A DNA stretch of 64,000 bases from JBGQOG01 sp052113705 (GCF_052113705.1 NZ_JBGQOG010000006.1:1-64000); one strand, 5' to 3'. Shown: positions 7,991-17,539, counted from the first letter of the stretch. Notes: generated from the sequence alone by a model not told the origin. Translations and numbers: made by a program.

Positions 7991-10443
7991 TGGCTCAGAA
8001 ACTGGTTGTAATCGGCGCGGGCATGGCCTCGGGGCGGATGCTGGAGCATCTGGTCGAGGAAGCCCCCGGCACCTATGAGATCACCCTGTTCAACGCCGAA
8101 CCGCGCGGCAACTATAACCGGCTGATGCTGTCGCCGGTGCTCTCGGGCGAGAAGAGCTATGCCGAAATCATCACCCATGATGAGGGCTGGTACGCGGCGC
8201 ATGGGATCCATTGCCGCTTTGGCGACAAGGTGCAGGGCATCGACCGCGCCCGCAAAGTGGTGATTGCCGCCGATGGCAGCGAAGTGCCCTATGACCGGCT
8301 GGTCATCGCCACCGGCTCAAACCCTTTCATGATCCCGATGCCGGGGCATGATCTGAAGGGCGTCATCCCCTACCGCGACCTCGACGACACCAATTTCATG
8401 ATTGAGGCAGCGGGCAAACCCGATGCGCGCGCCGTGGTGATCGGCGGCGGCCTTCTTGGGCTGGAAGCGGCGGCGGGTCTGAAAATGCGCGGCATGGATG
8501 TGACGGTGATCCATATCATGGGCCATCTGATGGAACGGCAGCTTGACCCTTCGGCGGGCTATCTCTTGCAAAAGGCGCTGACCGATCGCGGCATCAAGGT
8601 GTTCTGCGGCGCGCATTCCGAGCAGATCCTCGGCGTCGACGGCCATGTCTCGGCCCTGCGGCTGAAGGATGGCACCGAGATTCCGGCCGATATTCTGGTG
8701 ATGGCCGTGGGCATCCGCCCCAACACCGGCCTTGCCGCCGCCGCCAATCTCGCCGTCGGGCGCGGGGTGATTGTGGATGACCAGATGGTCACCTCGGATC
8801 TCGACGTCTATGCGCTCGGCGAATGCGTTGAGCATAACGGCGCGCTCTTTGGCCTTGTGGCGCCGCTGTACGATCAGGCGCGGGTGCTGGCCGATACGCT
8901 TCTGGGCCGGGCGAATGCCTTCCAGCCGAAAGAGGTCTCGACCAAGCTGAAGGTCACCGGCTGTGATCTCTTCAGCGCGGGCGATTTCGCCGAAGCCGAG
9001 GGGCGCGAGGATATCGTTTTCCGCGACCCGACGCGCGGCGTCTACAAACGGCTGATCCTTGAGCGGAACCGGCTGATCGGCGCGGTGATGTATGGCGATA
9101 CCGCCGATGGCGCCTGGTTCTACGGGCTGATCAAGGATGGCACCGACATCAGCGACATGCGCGACACGCTGATCTTTGGCCCGGCCTTTCAGGGGGGGAC
9201 CAAACTGGACCCTATGGCGGCCGTTGCAGCATTGCCGCCTGAGGCGGAGATTTGCGGCTGCAACGGCGTGTGCAAAAGCAAGATCACAGAGGCCATCACC
9301 CTCAAGGGTCTGACAACGCTTGAGGAAGTCCGGGCGCATACCAAGGCTTCCTCCTCTTGCGGCACCTGCACCGGGCTTGTGGAACAGGTGATGGCGCTGA
9401 CATTGGGGGATGCTTTCGCCGCCCCCACGGTCAAGCCGATGTGCCCCTGCACCGATCTCACCCATATGGATGTGCGCAACCTGATCAAATCGCAGGAGCT
9501 GAAAAGCATGGGCGCGGTGATGCAGCAGCTGGGGTGGAAAACCTCCTGCGGCTGTGCCTCCTGCCGTCCGGCGCTGAACTATTACCTGCTCTGCGATTGG
9601 CCGGGCGAATATCAGGATGACGATCAGTCGCGTTTCGTGAATGAGCGGATGCATTCCAACATCCAGAAAGACGGCACCTATTCGGTGGTGCCGCGGATGT
9701 GGGGCGGCATCACCACCCCGGCCGAGCTGCGCGCGATTGCGGACGCGGCCGAGAAATACAATGTGCAGACGGTGAAGGTCACCGGCGGCCAGCGGATCGA
9801 CCTTCTCGGCGTGAAGAAAGAGGATCTGGCCGATATGTGGTCAGATCTGAACGCGGCGGGCATGGTCTCGGGTCAGGCCTACGCCAAGGGGTTGCGCACG
9901 GTGAAAACCTGTGTCGGATCAGACCATTGCCGCTTTGGCACCCAGGACAGCACCGGCCTTGGCATCAAGATGGAAAAGGCGCTCTGGGGCTCCTGGACGC
10001 CGGCCAAGGTGAAAATGGCCGTCTCGGGCTGCCCGCGCAACTGCGCCGAAAGCACCTGCAAGGATGTGGGGGTGATCTGCGTCGACAGTGGCTATGAAAT
10101 CCATGTCGGCGGCGCGGCGGGGCTGCATATTCAGGGCACCGTGCTTTTGTGCAAGGTCGCGACCGAGGAGGAGGTGCTGGAATATTCCGCCGCCATCATC
10201 CAGCTCTACCGTGAAGAGGCGCAATATCTGCACCGCCTCTACAAATGGATGGACATCGTCGGGCTCGACCATCTGAAAGAGCGGATCGTGACGGATGCCG
10301 CAAGCCGCAAGGCCCTCGCCGACCGCTTCTATTACGCGCAGCGCTTCATGCAGGCCGACCCCTGGGCCGAGCGGACCAAACCCGAATTCCGCAAACTTTG
10401 GAGCCCCTTGGCAGATCTCACCACATTGGAGGCCGCAGAATGA
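7987..10443 (+). CDS. nirB: Assimilatory nitrite reductase [NAD(P)H], large subunit
   Basis: An 818-residue cytoplasmic enzyme reducing nitrite to ammonium. Order of domains: FAD/NAD(P)H oxidoreductase (residues about 1-400, GAGMASG and a second GGGLLGLEAA dinucleotide-binding motif); BFD-like [2Fe-2S] domain (CGCNGVCKS near 421, then CGTCTG); a second cysteine pair (CGCASCRP near 517); and the siroheme/[4Fe-4S] domain with C-X5-C (TCVGSDHCRFG near 641) and C-X3-C (GCPRNCAE near 681). It overlaps the ATPase gene by ATGA, with GAGAGGAAGCTGC upstream. Also called nasB in Paracoccus-type clusters. Confidence 0.95.
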   Translation: MMAQKLVVIGAGMASGRMLEHLVEEAPGTYEITLFNAEPRGNYNRLMLSPVLSGEKSYAEIITHDEGWYAAHGIHCRFGDKVQGIDRARKVVIAADGSEVPYDRLVIATGSNPFMIPMPGHDLKGVIPYRDLDDTNFMIEAAGKPDARAVVIGGGLLGLEAAAGLKMRGMDVTVIHIMGHLMERQLDPSAGYLLQKALTDRGIKVFCGAHSEQILGVDGHVSALRLKDGTEIPADILVMAVGIRPNTGLAAAANLAVGRGVIVDDQMVTSDLDVYALGECVEHNGALFGLVAPLYDQARVLADTLLGRANAFQPKEVSTKLKVTGCDLFSAGDFAEAEGREDIVFRDPTRGVYKRLILERNRLIGAVMYGDTADGAWFYGLIKDGTDISDMRDTLIFGPAFQGGTKLDPMAAVAALPPEAEICGCNGVCKSKITEAITLKGLTTLEEVRAHTKASSSCGTCTGLVEQVMALTLGDAFAAPTVKPMCPCTDLTHMDVRNLIKSQELKSMGAVMQQLGWKTSCGCASCRPALNYYLLCDWPGEYQDDDQSRFVNERMHSNIQKDGTYSVVPRMWGGITTPAELRAIADAAEKYNVQTVKVTGGQRIDLLGVKKEDLADMWSDLNAAGMVSGQAYAKGLRTVKTCVGSDHCRFGTQDSTGLGIKMEKALWGSWTPAKVKMAVSGCPRNCAESTCKDVGVICVDSGYEIHVGGAAGLHIQGTVLLCKVATEEEVLEYSAAIIQLYREEAQYLHRLYKWMDIVGLDHLKERIVTDAASRKALADRFYYAQRFMQADPWAERTKPEFRKLWSPLADLTTLEAAE

Positions 10444-10790
10444 GCATGTCCATGAACGACTGGATCGATATCGGCGCCCTCGACGATATCCCCGAGCGCG
10501 GCGCGCGGATCGTGAAAACCCTCGCCGGTTGCGTGGCGGTGTTCCGCACCCTCGGGAATGAGGTTTATGCGATCGACGATGCCTGCCCGCACAAACAGGG
10601 GCCACTGTCCGAGGGGATCGTGCATGGCCGCTCGGTCACCTGCCCCTTGCACAATTGGGTCATCAGCCTTGAGACGGGCGAGGCGCAGGGCGCGGACAGC
10701 GGCGCGGTCGCCACCTATGCGATTCAGGTCAGCGGCGGGCGGCTTCTGCTCGATGCCACGCGGCTCCGCGCCAAGCGGGCAGCGGCCTGA
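10440..10790 (+). CDS. nirD: Nitrite reductase small subunit (Rieske type)
   Basis: A 116-residue protein of the NirD family with a Rieske [2Fe-2S] site: CPHKQGPLSEG (Cys-X-His) and CPLHNW (Cys-X2-His), which keeps all four ligands. It partners NirB or passes electrons to it. The ATG at 10440 overlaps the nirB stop by ATGA; in-frame ATGs at 10446 and 10452 are alternatives. Some nas clusters call this gene nasE or nasG. Confidence 0.93.
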   Translation: MSMSMNDWIDIGALDDIPERGARIVKTLAGCVAVFRTLGNEVYAIDDACPHKQGPLSEGIVHGRSVTCPLHNWVISLETGEAQGADSGAVATYAIQVSGGRLLLDATRLRAKRAAA

Positions 10791-10804
10791 TGGAGGGGGG
10801 GCAG

Positions 10805-13429
10805 ATGGCGGCACCCATTCGTACCACCTGCCCCTATTGCGGCGTCGGCTGCGGCGTGCTCGCCCGCCCCACCGCACAAGGGGTCGAGATTGCGGGCGAT
10901 CCCGCGCATCCGGCGAATTTCGGGCGTCTCTGCTCCAAAGGCTCGGCGCTGGGCGAGACCGTGGGGCTTGAGGGGCGCCTCCTCGCCCCCCGCATCCATG
11001 GCGCCGAGGCGACATGGGATGCCGCGCTTGATCTGGTGGCCGAGAAATTTCAGACCGCCATCCGCGAGCACGGCCCGGATGCGGTGGCCTTCTATGTCTC
11101 CGGGCAGCTGCTGACCGAGGATTATTACGTCGCCAACAAGCTGATGAAAGGCTTCATCGGTTCCGGCAATATCGACACCAATTCAAGGCTTTGCATGGCC
11201 TCCTCGGTGGCGGGACACCGCCGCGCCTTTGGCACCGACACCGTGCCCGGCACCTATGAGGATCTGGAACTGGCCGATCTGATCGTGCTCGTCGGCTCCA
11301 ATCTCGGCTGGTGCCATCCGGTGCTCTATCAACGCATTCTCGCCGCCAAAGCCGCCCGGCCCGAGATGAAGATCGTGGTCATCGACCCGCGCCGCACCGC
11401 CACTTGCGATGGGGCCGAGCTGCATCTGGCGCTGGCGCCGGGCGCGGATGCGGTGCTCTTCAACGGCCTTCTGGCCGAGATCGCGCGGCGGGGCGCGGTG
11501 GATGCCGCCTATCTCGCGCATGTCGATGGCTTTGACGTGGCATTGGCCGAGGCACAGGCGACGGATATGGCCGCGGCGGGCCTCAGCGCGGCAGATCTCG
11601 CGGCATTTTACGACCTGTGGATCGGGTCCGAGAAGGTGGTCACCGTCTATTCGCAGGGGATCAACCAATCCGAAAGCGGAAGTGATAAGGTCAACGCGAT
11701 CCTCAATTGCCATCTGGCGACCGGGCGGATCGGCCGCCCCGGCATGGGGCCGTTTTCGGTCACCGGCCAGCCGAATGCGATGGGCGGGCGCGAGGTGGGC
11801 GGCCTTGCCAATATGCTCGCCTGCCATCTCGATATCGAAAATGCCGACCACCGTCAGGCGGTTCAGGGCTTTTGGCAAAGCCCGGTGATGGCGGCGAAAC
11901 CCGGGCTGAAAGCGGTGGATATGTTTCAGGCGGTGGCCGAGGGGCGGATCAAGGCGCTCTGGATCATCTGCACCAACCCCGCCGTTTCGATGCCCGATGC
12001 GGATCGCGTGGCGGCGGCGATCAAGGGCTGCGATTTCGTCGTGGTCTCTGACATGATCGCCGAGACCGACACCACCCGCCTCGCCCATGTGCTGCTGCCC
12101 GCCACCGGCTGGGGCGAAAAGGACGGCACGGTGACCAATTCCGAGCGGCGGATCAGCCGTCAGCGGCCCTTCCGCGCCCCGGCGGGTGCGGCGCGGCACG
12201 ATTGGCAGATCATGGCGCAGGTGGCGCAAAGGATGGGCTGGGGCGAGGCTTTCGCCTGGGAAACCCCGGGTGAGATTTTCGCGGAATATGCCGCCCTTTC
12301 CGGCATTGCCGGGCAGATGGGGCGCGATTTCGACATCTCGAACCGCGCGAAGATCGACGCGCAAGGCTATGAGAATATGACCCCTTTCCAATGGCCGGAT
12401 TCCGCCGCGCAACAGGGCGGGCGCTTCTTTGCACAGGGCGGGTTTTTCACCGAAAACCGCCGCGCGCGGATGCTGCCGATCACGCCCCGTGCCCCCCATG
12501 CCGCGACCAGCGCCGCCTATCCGTTCCGCCTGAACACCGGCCGCGTGCGCGACCATTGGCACACGCTGACCCGCACCGGCCTCTCGCCGCGCCTCAGCCA
12601 GCATCTGGCCGAGCCTTTCCTGGAAATCCATCCGCAGGATGCCGAGGCACTGTCGCTCCCCCCCGCCAGTCTGGCCGAAGTGACCAGCCCGCAGGGCCGC
12701 GCGGTGCTGCGGGTGCTGATCACCGACCGGGTGCAGCGCGGACAGGTTTTTGCGCCGATGCACTGGACCGGCGAGACCGCGCCGACAGGCCGGGTGGATG
12801 CGTTGGTGGCCCCGGTGGTCGATCCGGTCTCGGGCCAGCCCGAGAGCAAGGCCGCCGTGGTGCAGGTGGCACCGTTCAACGCCGCCTGGCATGGATTTGC
12901 CGCGGCCGCTCAGGGATTTACGCCGAAGTCAGACTATTGGGCCACCGCCCGCTCAGCCAAGGGGATGCGCGCAGAGCTGGCGGGCATGAGCACGCCTGAG
13001 GATTGGCAGAGCTATGCGCGCGACCTTTTTGGCCTCTCCGATACCCTCACCGTGCAAAGCGTGACCGACCCCGCGCGCGGCATCGTTCGGCTCGCGTTTT
13101 TCGACGGAGAGACGGTGGTCGCGGCGCTCTTCGTCTCTCCGGAACCGGTGGCTTTGTCGCGCGGCCATGTGGCGGCGCTGATGGGCGATGCGGCGGATGT
13201 CTCGGTGCTGTCGGGCAAACCCGGTGCCGACCGCCCCGACCCCGGCGCCATCGTCTGCGCCTGTTTCGATGTGGGGGTGAACCAGATCACCGCCGCGATT
13301 GCCACCCAGGGGCTGATCTCGGTCGAGGCGATCGGCACGGCGCTGCGCGCGGGCAGCAATTGCGGCTCCTGCCGCCCTGAAATTCGCAGCCTCATCGCCG
13401 CCCATGCGGCCCCCCTCGCGGCGGAGTGA
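10805..13429 (+). CDS. nasA: Assimilatory nitrate reductase, catalytic subunit
   Basis: An 874-residue cytoplasmic molybdopterin enzyme reducing nitrate to nitrite. The N-terminal [4Fe-4S] site reads CPYCGVGCGV, with the fourth Cys in LCSKGSALGE. The bis-MGD domain follows (SRLCMASSV, GSNLGWCHPV, TGQPNAMGGREVGG), then a molybdopterin dinucleotide-binding domain (LNTGRVRDHWHTLTRTG). The C-terminus adds a BFD-like [2Fe-2S] domain (ICACFDVG ... NCGSCRPEI, about 820-870). I chose ATG 10805 because GGAGGGGGG lies just before it; an upstream in-frame ATG at 10790 overlaps the nirD stop. Confidence 0.95.
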   Translation: MAAPIRTTCPYCGVGCGVLARPTAQGVEIAGDPAHPANFGRLCSKGSALGETVGLEGRLLAPRIHGAEATWDAALDLVAEKFQTAIREHGPDAVAFYVSGQLLTEDYYVANKLMKGFIGSGNIDTNSRLCMASSVAGHRRAFGTDTVPGTYEDLELADLIVLVGSNLGWCHPVLYQRILAAKAARPEMKIVVIDPRRTATCDGAELHLALAPGADAVLFNGLLAEIARRGAVDAAYLAHVDGFDVALAEAQATDMAAAGLSAADLAAFYDLWIGSEKVVTVYSQGINQSESGSDKVNAILNCHLATGRIGRPGMGPFSVTGQPNAMGGREVGGLANMLACHLDIENADHRQAVQGFWQSPVMAAKPGLKAVDMFQAVAEGRIKALWIICTNPAVSMPDADRVAAAIKGCDFVVVSDMIAETDTTRLAHVLLPATGWGEKDGTVTNSERRISRQRPFRAPAGAARHDWQIMAQVAQRMGWGEAFAWETPGEIFAEYAALSGIAGQMGRDFDISNRAKIDAQGYENMTPFQWPDSAAQQGGRFFAQGGFFTENRRARMLPITPRAPHAATSAAYPFRLNTGRVRDHWHTLTRTGLSPRLSQHLAEPFLEIHPQDAEALSLPPASLAEVTSPQGRAVLRVLITDRVQRGQVFAPMHWTGETAPTGRVDALVAPVVDPVSGQPESKAAVVQVAPFNAAWHGFAAAAQGFTPKSDYWATARSAKGMRAELAGMSTPEDWQSYARDLFGLSDTLTVQSVTDPARGIVRLAFFDGETVVAALFVSPEPVALSRGHVAALMGDAADVSVLSGKPGADRPDPGAIVCACFDVGVNQITAAIATQGLISVEAIGTALRAGSNCGSCRPEIRSLIAAHAAPLAAE

Positions 13430-13435
13430 CCCCGA

Positions 13436-14239
13436 ATGCAGCATGTTGTTCAACCGCTTACGCCTGAAACCGCCGCCCCCCGCAAAGGTTGGATCGCCCT
13501 TGTCGGTGCCGGTCCCGGCGCCCGCGATCTCTTGACCTTTCGCGCCGCCGCCCGGATCTATGCCGCCGATGTGATCTTTTACGACCGTCTGATCGAGCCG
13601 GAACTGCTGGACCTCGCCCGGCCCGGTGCCGAAAAAATCTTTGTGGGTAAGGAGGTTGGCGCGCACAGCTGGCCGCAGGACCGGATAAATGCGGTGATCA
13701 CCGCCGCCGCATTGGCGGGGCGCGGGGTGGTGCGGCTGAAATCCGGCGACCCCTCGGTCTTTGGCCGCGCCTGCGAGGAGCTGGAGGCGGCGCGCGCGCT
13801 GGACCTGCCGGTGGAGATTGTGCCGGGCGTGACGGCCGCAGCGGCGGCAGCGGCGGTGCTGGGCCGCCCGCTGACCGAGCGCGGCGCGACCGACCGTCTG
13901 GTCATGGCCACCGCAACCTGCAAACCGGGCGATCCGGCGCCGGACCTTGCGGCGCTGCTGACCCCCGGCGCAACACTGGCGCTGTATATGGCGGTGCAGC
14001 GGTTGGAGGAGATCGCGGCACAGATGCGCGCGGCGGGCCTGCCCGGGAATCTGATCGTCGAAATCGTCGCCTCGGCGGGAAAACCCGGCGAGCAGATCTT
14101 GCGCACGCGGCTCGACCGGATGGCCTGGGACGCGCGGGCGGCGCGGATCAAGAACCCGGCGATCATCCTGATCCGGCATCCAAAACCGGCGGCAGAGGCT
14201 GCGGCGACCGCCGGAACCGCCACCGCCGCCGCGCTCTGA
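13436..14239 (+). CDS. cobA: Uroporphyrinogen-III C-methyltransferase
   Basis: A 267-residue SAM-dependent methyltransferase of the SUMT family, making precorrin-2, the precursor of siroheme (and cobalamin). Visible motifs are VGAGPGARDLLT, YDRLI, VRLKSGDPSVFGR, VPGVTAAAAAAA and LYMAV. It lacks the CysG dehydrogenase/ferrochelatase half, so other enzymes must finish siroheme. It sits 6 bases after nasA and is the last gene of the nitrate operon, matching the siroheme need of NirB. The last 20 residues are Ala/Thr-rich and not conserved. Confidence 0.93.
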   Translation: MQHVVQPLTPETAAPRKGWIALVGAGPGARDLLTFRAAARIYAADVIFYDRLIEPELLDLARPGAEKIFVGKEVGAHSWPQDRINAVITAAALAGRGVVRLKSGDPSVFGRACEELEAARALDLPVEIVPGVTAAAAAAAVLGRPLTERGATDRLVMATATCKPGDPAPDLAALLTPGATLALYMAVQRLEEIAAQMRAAGLPGNLIVEIVASAGKPGEQILRTRLDRMAWDARAARIKNPAIILIRHPKPAAEAAATAGTATAAAL

Positions 14240-14247
14240 GCGCCCCC

Positions 14248-15279
14248 CTATTCGGCGGCGGCCGCCTCGGGCATCGCGATGCCCTGCATCACTTCCGAGG
14301 CGATGCCGAAGGACTTCAGCCGCGCCGCGTGGTCGTGGATCTGCCCGGTCAGGATCACTTCGTCCGGGCGGTAGCGGGCGATCAGCGCCTGCAACTGGCT
14401 GCGCACCGTCTCGGGCGACCCGACGGCGGTGACGGAAAGCGCCTGATTGACCATCCGCAGCATCGCCGGTTCCACCTGGCTCTCCAGATCCGCCATCGGG
14501 CGCGGCAGCTTGCCGGGCTTGCCGGTCCGCAGATTGATGAAGGCCTGCTGCATCGAGCTGCGCAACAGCTTAGCCTCTTGATCGGTATCCGCGGCGAAGA
14601 CATTGATCGCCAACATGAAATGCGGCTTGTCGGCATAGGCAGAGGGCTGGAACCGGCTGCGGTAGATCTCCACCGCCTCGGCCAGATCGCCCGGCGCGAA
14701 ATGCGAGGCGAAGGCATAGGGCAGCCCGAGATAGGCCGCCAGCTGCGCGCCATAAAGGCTGGAGCCGAGGATCCAGACCGGCACGTTTGTGCCCACGCCC
14801 GGCACCGCGCGCACCCGCTGCCCCTCGGCACGCGGGCCGAGAAAGCCCATCAGCTCGACCACATCCTGCGGGAAGGTATCGCCGCCGCCCAGATTGCGCC
14901 GCAGCGCCTGCGCGGTGGCACCATCGGTGCCCGGCGCGCGGCCAAGGCCCAGATCAATCCGGTCGGGGAACAGCGTCGCCAGCGTGCCGAATTGCTCGGC
15001 GATCATCAACGGCGCGTGGTTGGGCAGCATGATGCCGCCCGCCCCCACCCGGATTTTCCGCGTGCCCGCCGCCACATGACCGATCACCACCGAGGTCGCC
15101 GCCGAGGCGATCCCCTCCATATTGTGATGCTCGGCCAACCAATAGCGCGCATAGCCCCATTCCTCGGCATGCTGCGCAAGATCGAGCGTGTTGGCCAGCG
15201 CCTCGGCCGTCGTGGCACCCTCGGGCACCGGCGACAGATCGAGCACCGAATAGGGGATGCGGGTTTGGGAACGGGTCAT
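14248..15279 (-). CDS. LLM-class flavin-dependent oxidoreductase
   Basis: A 343-residue TIM-barrel protein of the bacterial luciferase-like family (MsnO8 group). Typical motifs are PYSVLDLSPV at the start, WLAEHHN near residue 50, and RVGAGGIMLPNHAPL. The flavin is expected to be FMN or F420; the substrate is unknown. It is convergent with cobA, the stops being 8 bases apart. The start at 15279 follows GATGAGGCTCCG. It is not evidently part of nitrate metabolism. Confidence 0.87.
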   Translation of the reverse strand: MTRSQTRIPYSVLDLSPVPEGATTAEALANTLDLAQHAEEWGYARYWLAEHHNMEGIASAATSVVIGHVAAGTRKIRVGAGGIMLPNHAPLMIAEQFGTLATLFPDRIDLGLGRAPGTDGATAQALRRNLGGGDTFPQDVVELMGFLGPRAEGQRVRAVPGVGTNVPVWILGSSLYGAQLAAYLGLPYAFASHFAPGDLAEAVEIYRSRFQPSAYADKPHFMLAINVFAADTDQEAKLLRSSMQQAFINLRTGKPGKLPRPMADLESQVEPAMLRMVNQALSVTAVGSPETVRSQLQALIARYRPDEVILTGQIHDHAARLKSFGIASEVMQGIAMPEAAAAE

Positions 15280-15463
15280 CGGAGCCTCATCTTCTGCTGA
15301 CTGCAGATATTGGGACGATGCGCCGCAAAGACCAGTGGGCGGGCCGATTTCATTGCCCGCATCAGCGGACAAGGGGCTGTGCAGCGAAGCACCATGGCCA
15401 TGCCGCGCAACGGGCCAGCAGGGGACCAACCGCCCCATCCGCCCCACCCACCCTCAATCGGCG

Positions 15464-15697
15464 TCAGTGGCCGTGATGGCCAAAGCCCAGCTCACCATAG
15501 GATGCATCGAAGATCGAACGCTTTGCAGGCCGGCCATCCGCCATCAGGCGTTGCTCTTCGACCGCGGGGGCGGGCCGGACCTTCGCGCGGGCTTTTGCCA
15601 CCACCATGGCGCGGGCGGCGGGCTGTGCCGCGGTCTCGGCTTTGGGCGTGCCAAAGATTTCCGCTTCAAACTGGGCAATATAGGGGGATTTCCGCAT
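15464..15697 (-). CDS. Small hypothetical protein
   Basis: A 77-residue open frame on the minus strand beginning MRKSPYIAQFEAEIFG and ending DASYGELGFGHHGH. It is Ala-rich and basic in the middle, with no membrane segment or known motif. AAAAGGCAGATCCAC precedes the ATG at 15697. The frame stays open to 15940, but the Arg-rich upstream part looks like non-coding GC-rich sequence. It may be a real lineage-specific gene; I recognise no family. Confidence 0.45.
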   Translation of the reverse strand: MRKSPYIAQFEAEIFGTPKAETAAQPAARAMVVAKARAKVRPAPAVEEQRLMADGRPAKRSIFDASYGELGFGHHGH

Positions 15698-16117
15698 GTG
15701 GATCTGCCTTTTGGCTGGGGGTTTGCCGCCGCAGCGCAGCCGGAAAACTCCCTCTGTCCGCATCGGATCGTGTCTCTGCCGACCCCGGCGGCGCCCCGAA
15801 GGCACCAGCGCCCCTGAACTCCGTCGCACAGGCCGCTGCATGACGTTTGGCGTCAACTCTGGATATGGGGCGCCCTGAGCGTGATTGCTAGGGGCAAGCG
15901 CTGTGACAGTGGCGAATTTCAGCGCCGGGCGGCGTGCCACAGGGCTGCGCGTGCCGCCATTGGGCGGGGATTTGGCGCCCGGCTGGCGCAGTAAATTCCG
16001 CGCGTTGCGTTGCGATTATGAGAACGCAATCCAACCGCCCACCACGACAGCGCGGATCCGAAAAAACGGGCATGCTTTTAGGATATTTTCACTCATGAAA
16101 TCAGCACATTGAAAAAC

Positions 16118-16139
16118 ATGCCTCTGAAGCAGGCATTTT
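16118..16139 (+). terminator. Terminator-like hairpin upstream of riboswitch 1
   Basis: ATGCCT (16118-16123), loop CTGAAGC, AGGCAT (16131-16136), followed by TTTT (A-run on the 5' side). It could end transcripts entering from upstream, or those from the opposite strand. The stem is short, so this is tentative. Confidence 0.45.
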
Positions 16140-16229
16140 GTAGCCCCGAATGCGCTGCAAAAACGGGCAGAAAACGAAGTGCAAAATTCCTGTTGCAGGA
16201 ATCGCGGCACGCACCCCAGTCTGGTCCCA

Positions 16230-16270
16230 CGAGTAGAAGCGGTCAGAGCCAAGCCTCTGGACATTGCTCG
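16230..16270 (+). promoter_or_regulatory. Candidate NMT1-motif (xanthine) riboswitch, copy 1
   Basis: P1 is CGAG (16230-16233) with CTCG (16267-16270). Joining strand TAGAAGCG (16234-16241) follows. P2 is GTC/AGAG (16242-16248) with CTCT/GAC and one bulged G. The return strand is ATTG (16263-16266). The joining strands are identical to those of copy 2 (19278-19320), whereas the P1 pairs differ but still pair. From memory this matches the NMT1 motif, shown to bind xanthine and uric acid. The downstream gene is an NMT1-domain binding protein, the motif's namesake. Confidence 0.8.
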
Positions 16271-16545
16271 ACATAATTCATGTCGAAGAGTGACCGCGAT
16301 GCCCGAGAAAACCCATGTAAACACCATAGAATCTGGCTTCTTCCGAGAGCTGCCTCTGCATCCCTGTGCCGCATGTCTGCACAGTGCCGATCCGCGCAAA
16401 CGCCGCTGTGCACGCCAAAAGCTGCGCCAAGGCACCACGGCGCCGCCTGCCGAAAACCCGCCCGCATATCCCGCCGCCGACCCCGCCGCATACCCTGCCC
16501 CAGTGTCGCCGATTAGAGAACACTAAGCCGAGAGGAATCCCCCGA

Positions 16546-17535
16546 ATGGTCGCCCGCCCGCTTGCCACCACCGCGCTTTGCGCCACCCTTCTCGCCAGCC
16601 CCGCGCTGGCCGCCGATACCGTCACCTTCCAGCTCGACTGGCTGCCCGGCGGCGACAAGGCCCCGATCTATGTCTGCATCCAGCAAGGCTTTTGTCAGGA
16701 TGCCGGGCTTGAGGTGCAGATCGTGCCGGGCCGTGGCTCCACCGATGCCATCTCGCGGCTGGCGGCGGGCACTTCGGATATCGGCGTCTCGGATCTCGGC
16801 GCGCTGCTGGCCGCCCGCGCCACCGAGGGCGTCAAGGTCTCGGGCGTGCTCTCGGTCTTCAACAAGGGGCCGCATGCCTTTTATGTGGTCAAGGACGGCC
16901 CGATTGCCGATATCGCCTCGGTGAAGGGCCATAGCATCGCCACCTCGCCCTTCACCTCGTCGAATGTTTTCCTGCCCTTGGTGCTGCAAGATGCCGGGAT
17001 GGGCGCGGATGACATTTCCCTGATCAAGGCCGATCCCGGTGCTTTGGGGCCGATGCTGATGACCGGACAGGTCGATGGCATCATCGCCTGGATGACCGAC
17101 CTCACCCGCTATACCAATCAGGGCCATGAGGCGGGCAAGGAGATTGTCGCCCTGCCCTGGTCGGCGGCGGGGCTTGACCTCTATTCCGCATCGCTGATCG
17201 CCAATGACGACTTCCTCGCCAATCGCCCCGATGTCGCCAAACGGTTCGTTGAGGCGTTCAAAGCCTCGGTCACCTTCTGCAAGGACCACCCGGCAGAGGC
17301 CGCCGCCGCCGTCACCGCCATGGTGCCGGAACTCGGGTCCGAGGATGTGCAGGGCTCGCTGAATGACACTTTGCCGTTGATTTTCAACGATGTGACCGTG
17401 GCGGATGGTCTGGGGGTGTTTGAGCCCGCGCGGCTCGCGGAAACCTGGGCCCGCGTCTCGGCGGCACAGGCGATTGACCCGGCCAAGCTCGATCCGGAAA
17501 CCGCCGTCACCCGCAGCTTCATCCCGGGGGCCTGA
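16546..17535 (+). CDS. NMT1/THI5-type ABC transporter substrate-binding protein
   Basis: A 329-residue periplasmic protein with a signal peptide (MVARPLATTALCATLLASPA, cleavage near ALAAD). The mature part begins VTFQLDWLPGGDKAPIYVC, the N-terminal pattern of the NMT1/THI5-like family (related to SsuA, ThiY and riboflavin/pyrimidine precursor binders). RGSTDAISRLAAGTSDIGVSD follows. With the riboswitch upstream, a purine such as xanthine, urate or a breakdown product is a plausible ligand (inference). GAGAGGAATCC precedes the ATG. The ATPase gene follows 4 bases after its stop. Confidence 0.88.
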   Translation: MVARPLATTALCATLLASPALAADTVTFQLDWLPGGDKAPIYVCIQQGFCQDAGLEVQIVPGRGSTDAISRLAAGTSDIGVSDLGALLAARATEGVKVSGVLSVFNKGPHAFYVVKDGPIADIASVKGHSIATSPFTSSNVFLPLVLQDAGMGADDISLIKADPGALGPMLMTGQVDGIIAWMTDLTRYTNQGHEAGKEIVALPWSAAGLDLYSASLIANDDFLANRPDVAKRFVEAFKASVTFCKDHPAEAAAAVTAMVPELGSEDVQGSLNDTLPLIFNDVTVADGLGVFEPARLAETWARVSAAQAIDPAKLDPETAVTRSFIPGA

Positions 17536-17539
17536 GCCG

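Larger units (their letters stand above)
15698..16545. other. 848-base gap without a convincing gene
   Basis: This stretch lies between the small minus-strand gene and the NMT1-type binding protein. It holds a terminator-like hairpin (16118-16139), a second hairpin ATTCCTG-TTG-CAGGAAT (16186-16202), and a riboswitch-like element (16230-16270). It also holds an unusually long leader of about 275 bases from the riboswitch to the start codon. It is more A/T-rich around 16010-16200 than its surroundings. Several short open frames exist (for example 16280-16516) but none has coding character. Confidence 0.6.

Noticed and set aside
16280..16516. 78-codon open frame starting just after riboswitch copy 1
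   Set aside because: Arg/Ser/Pro-rich translation, no ribosome-binding site and no recognisable family. Kept only as a possibility in the leader finding.
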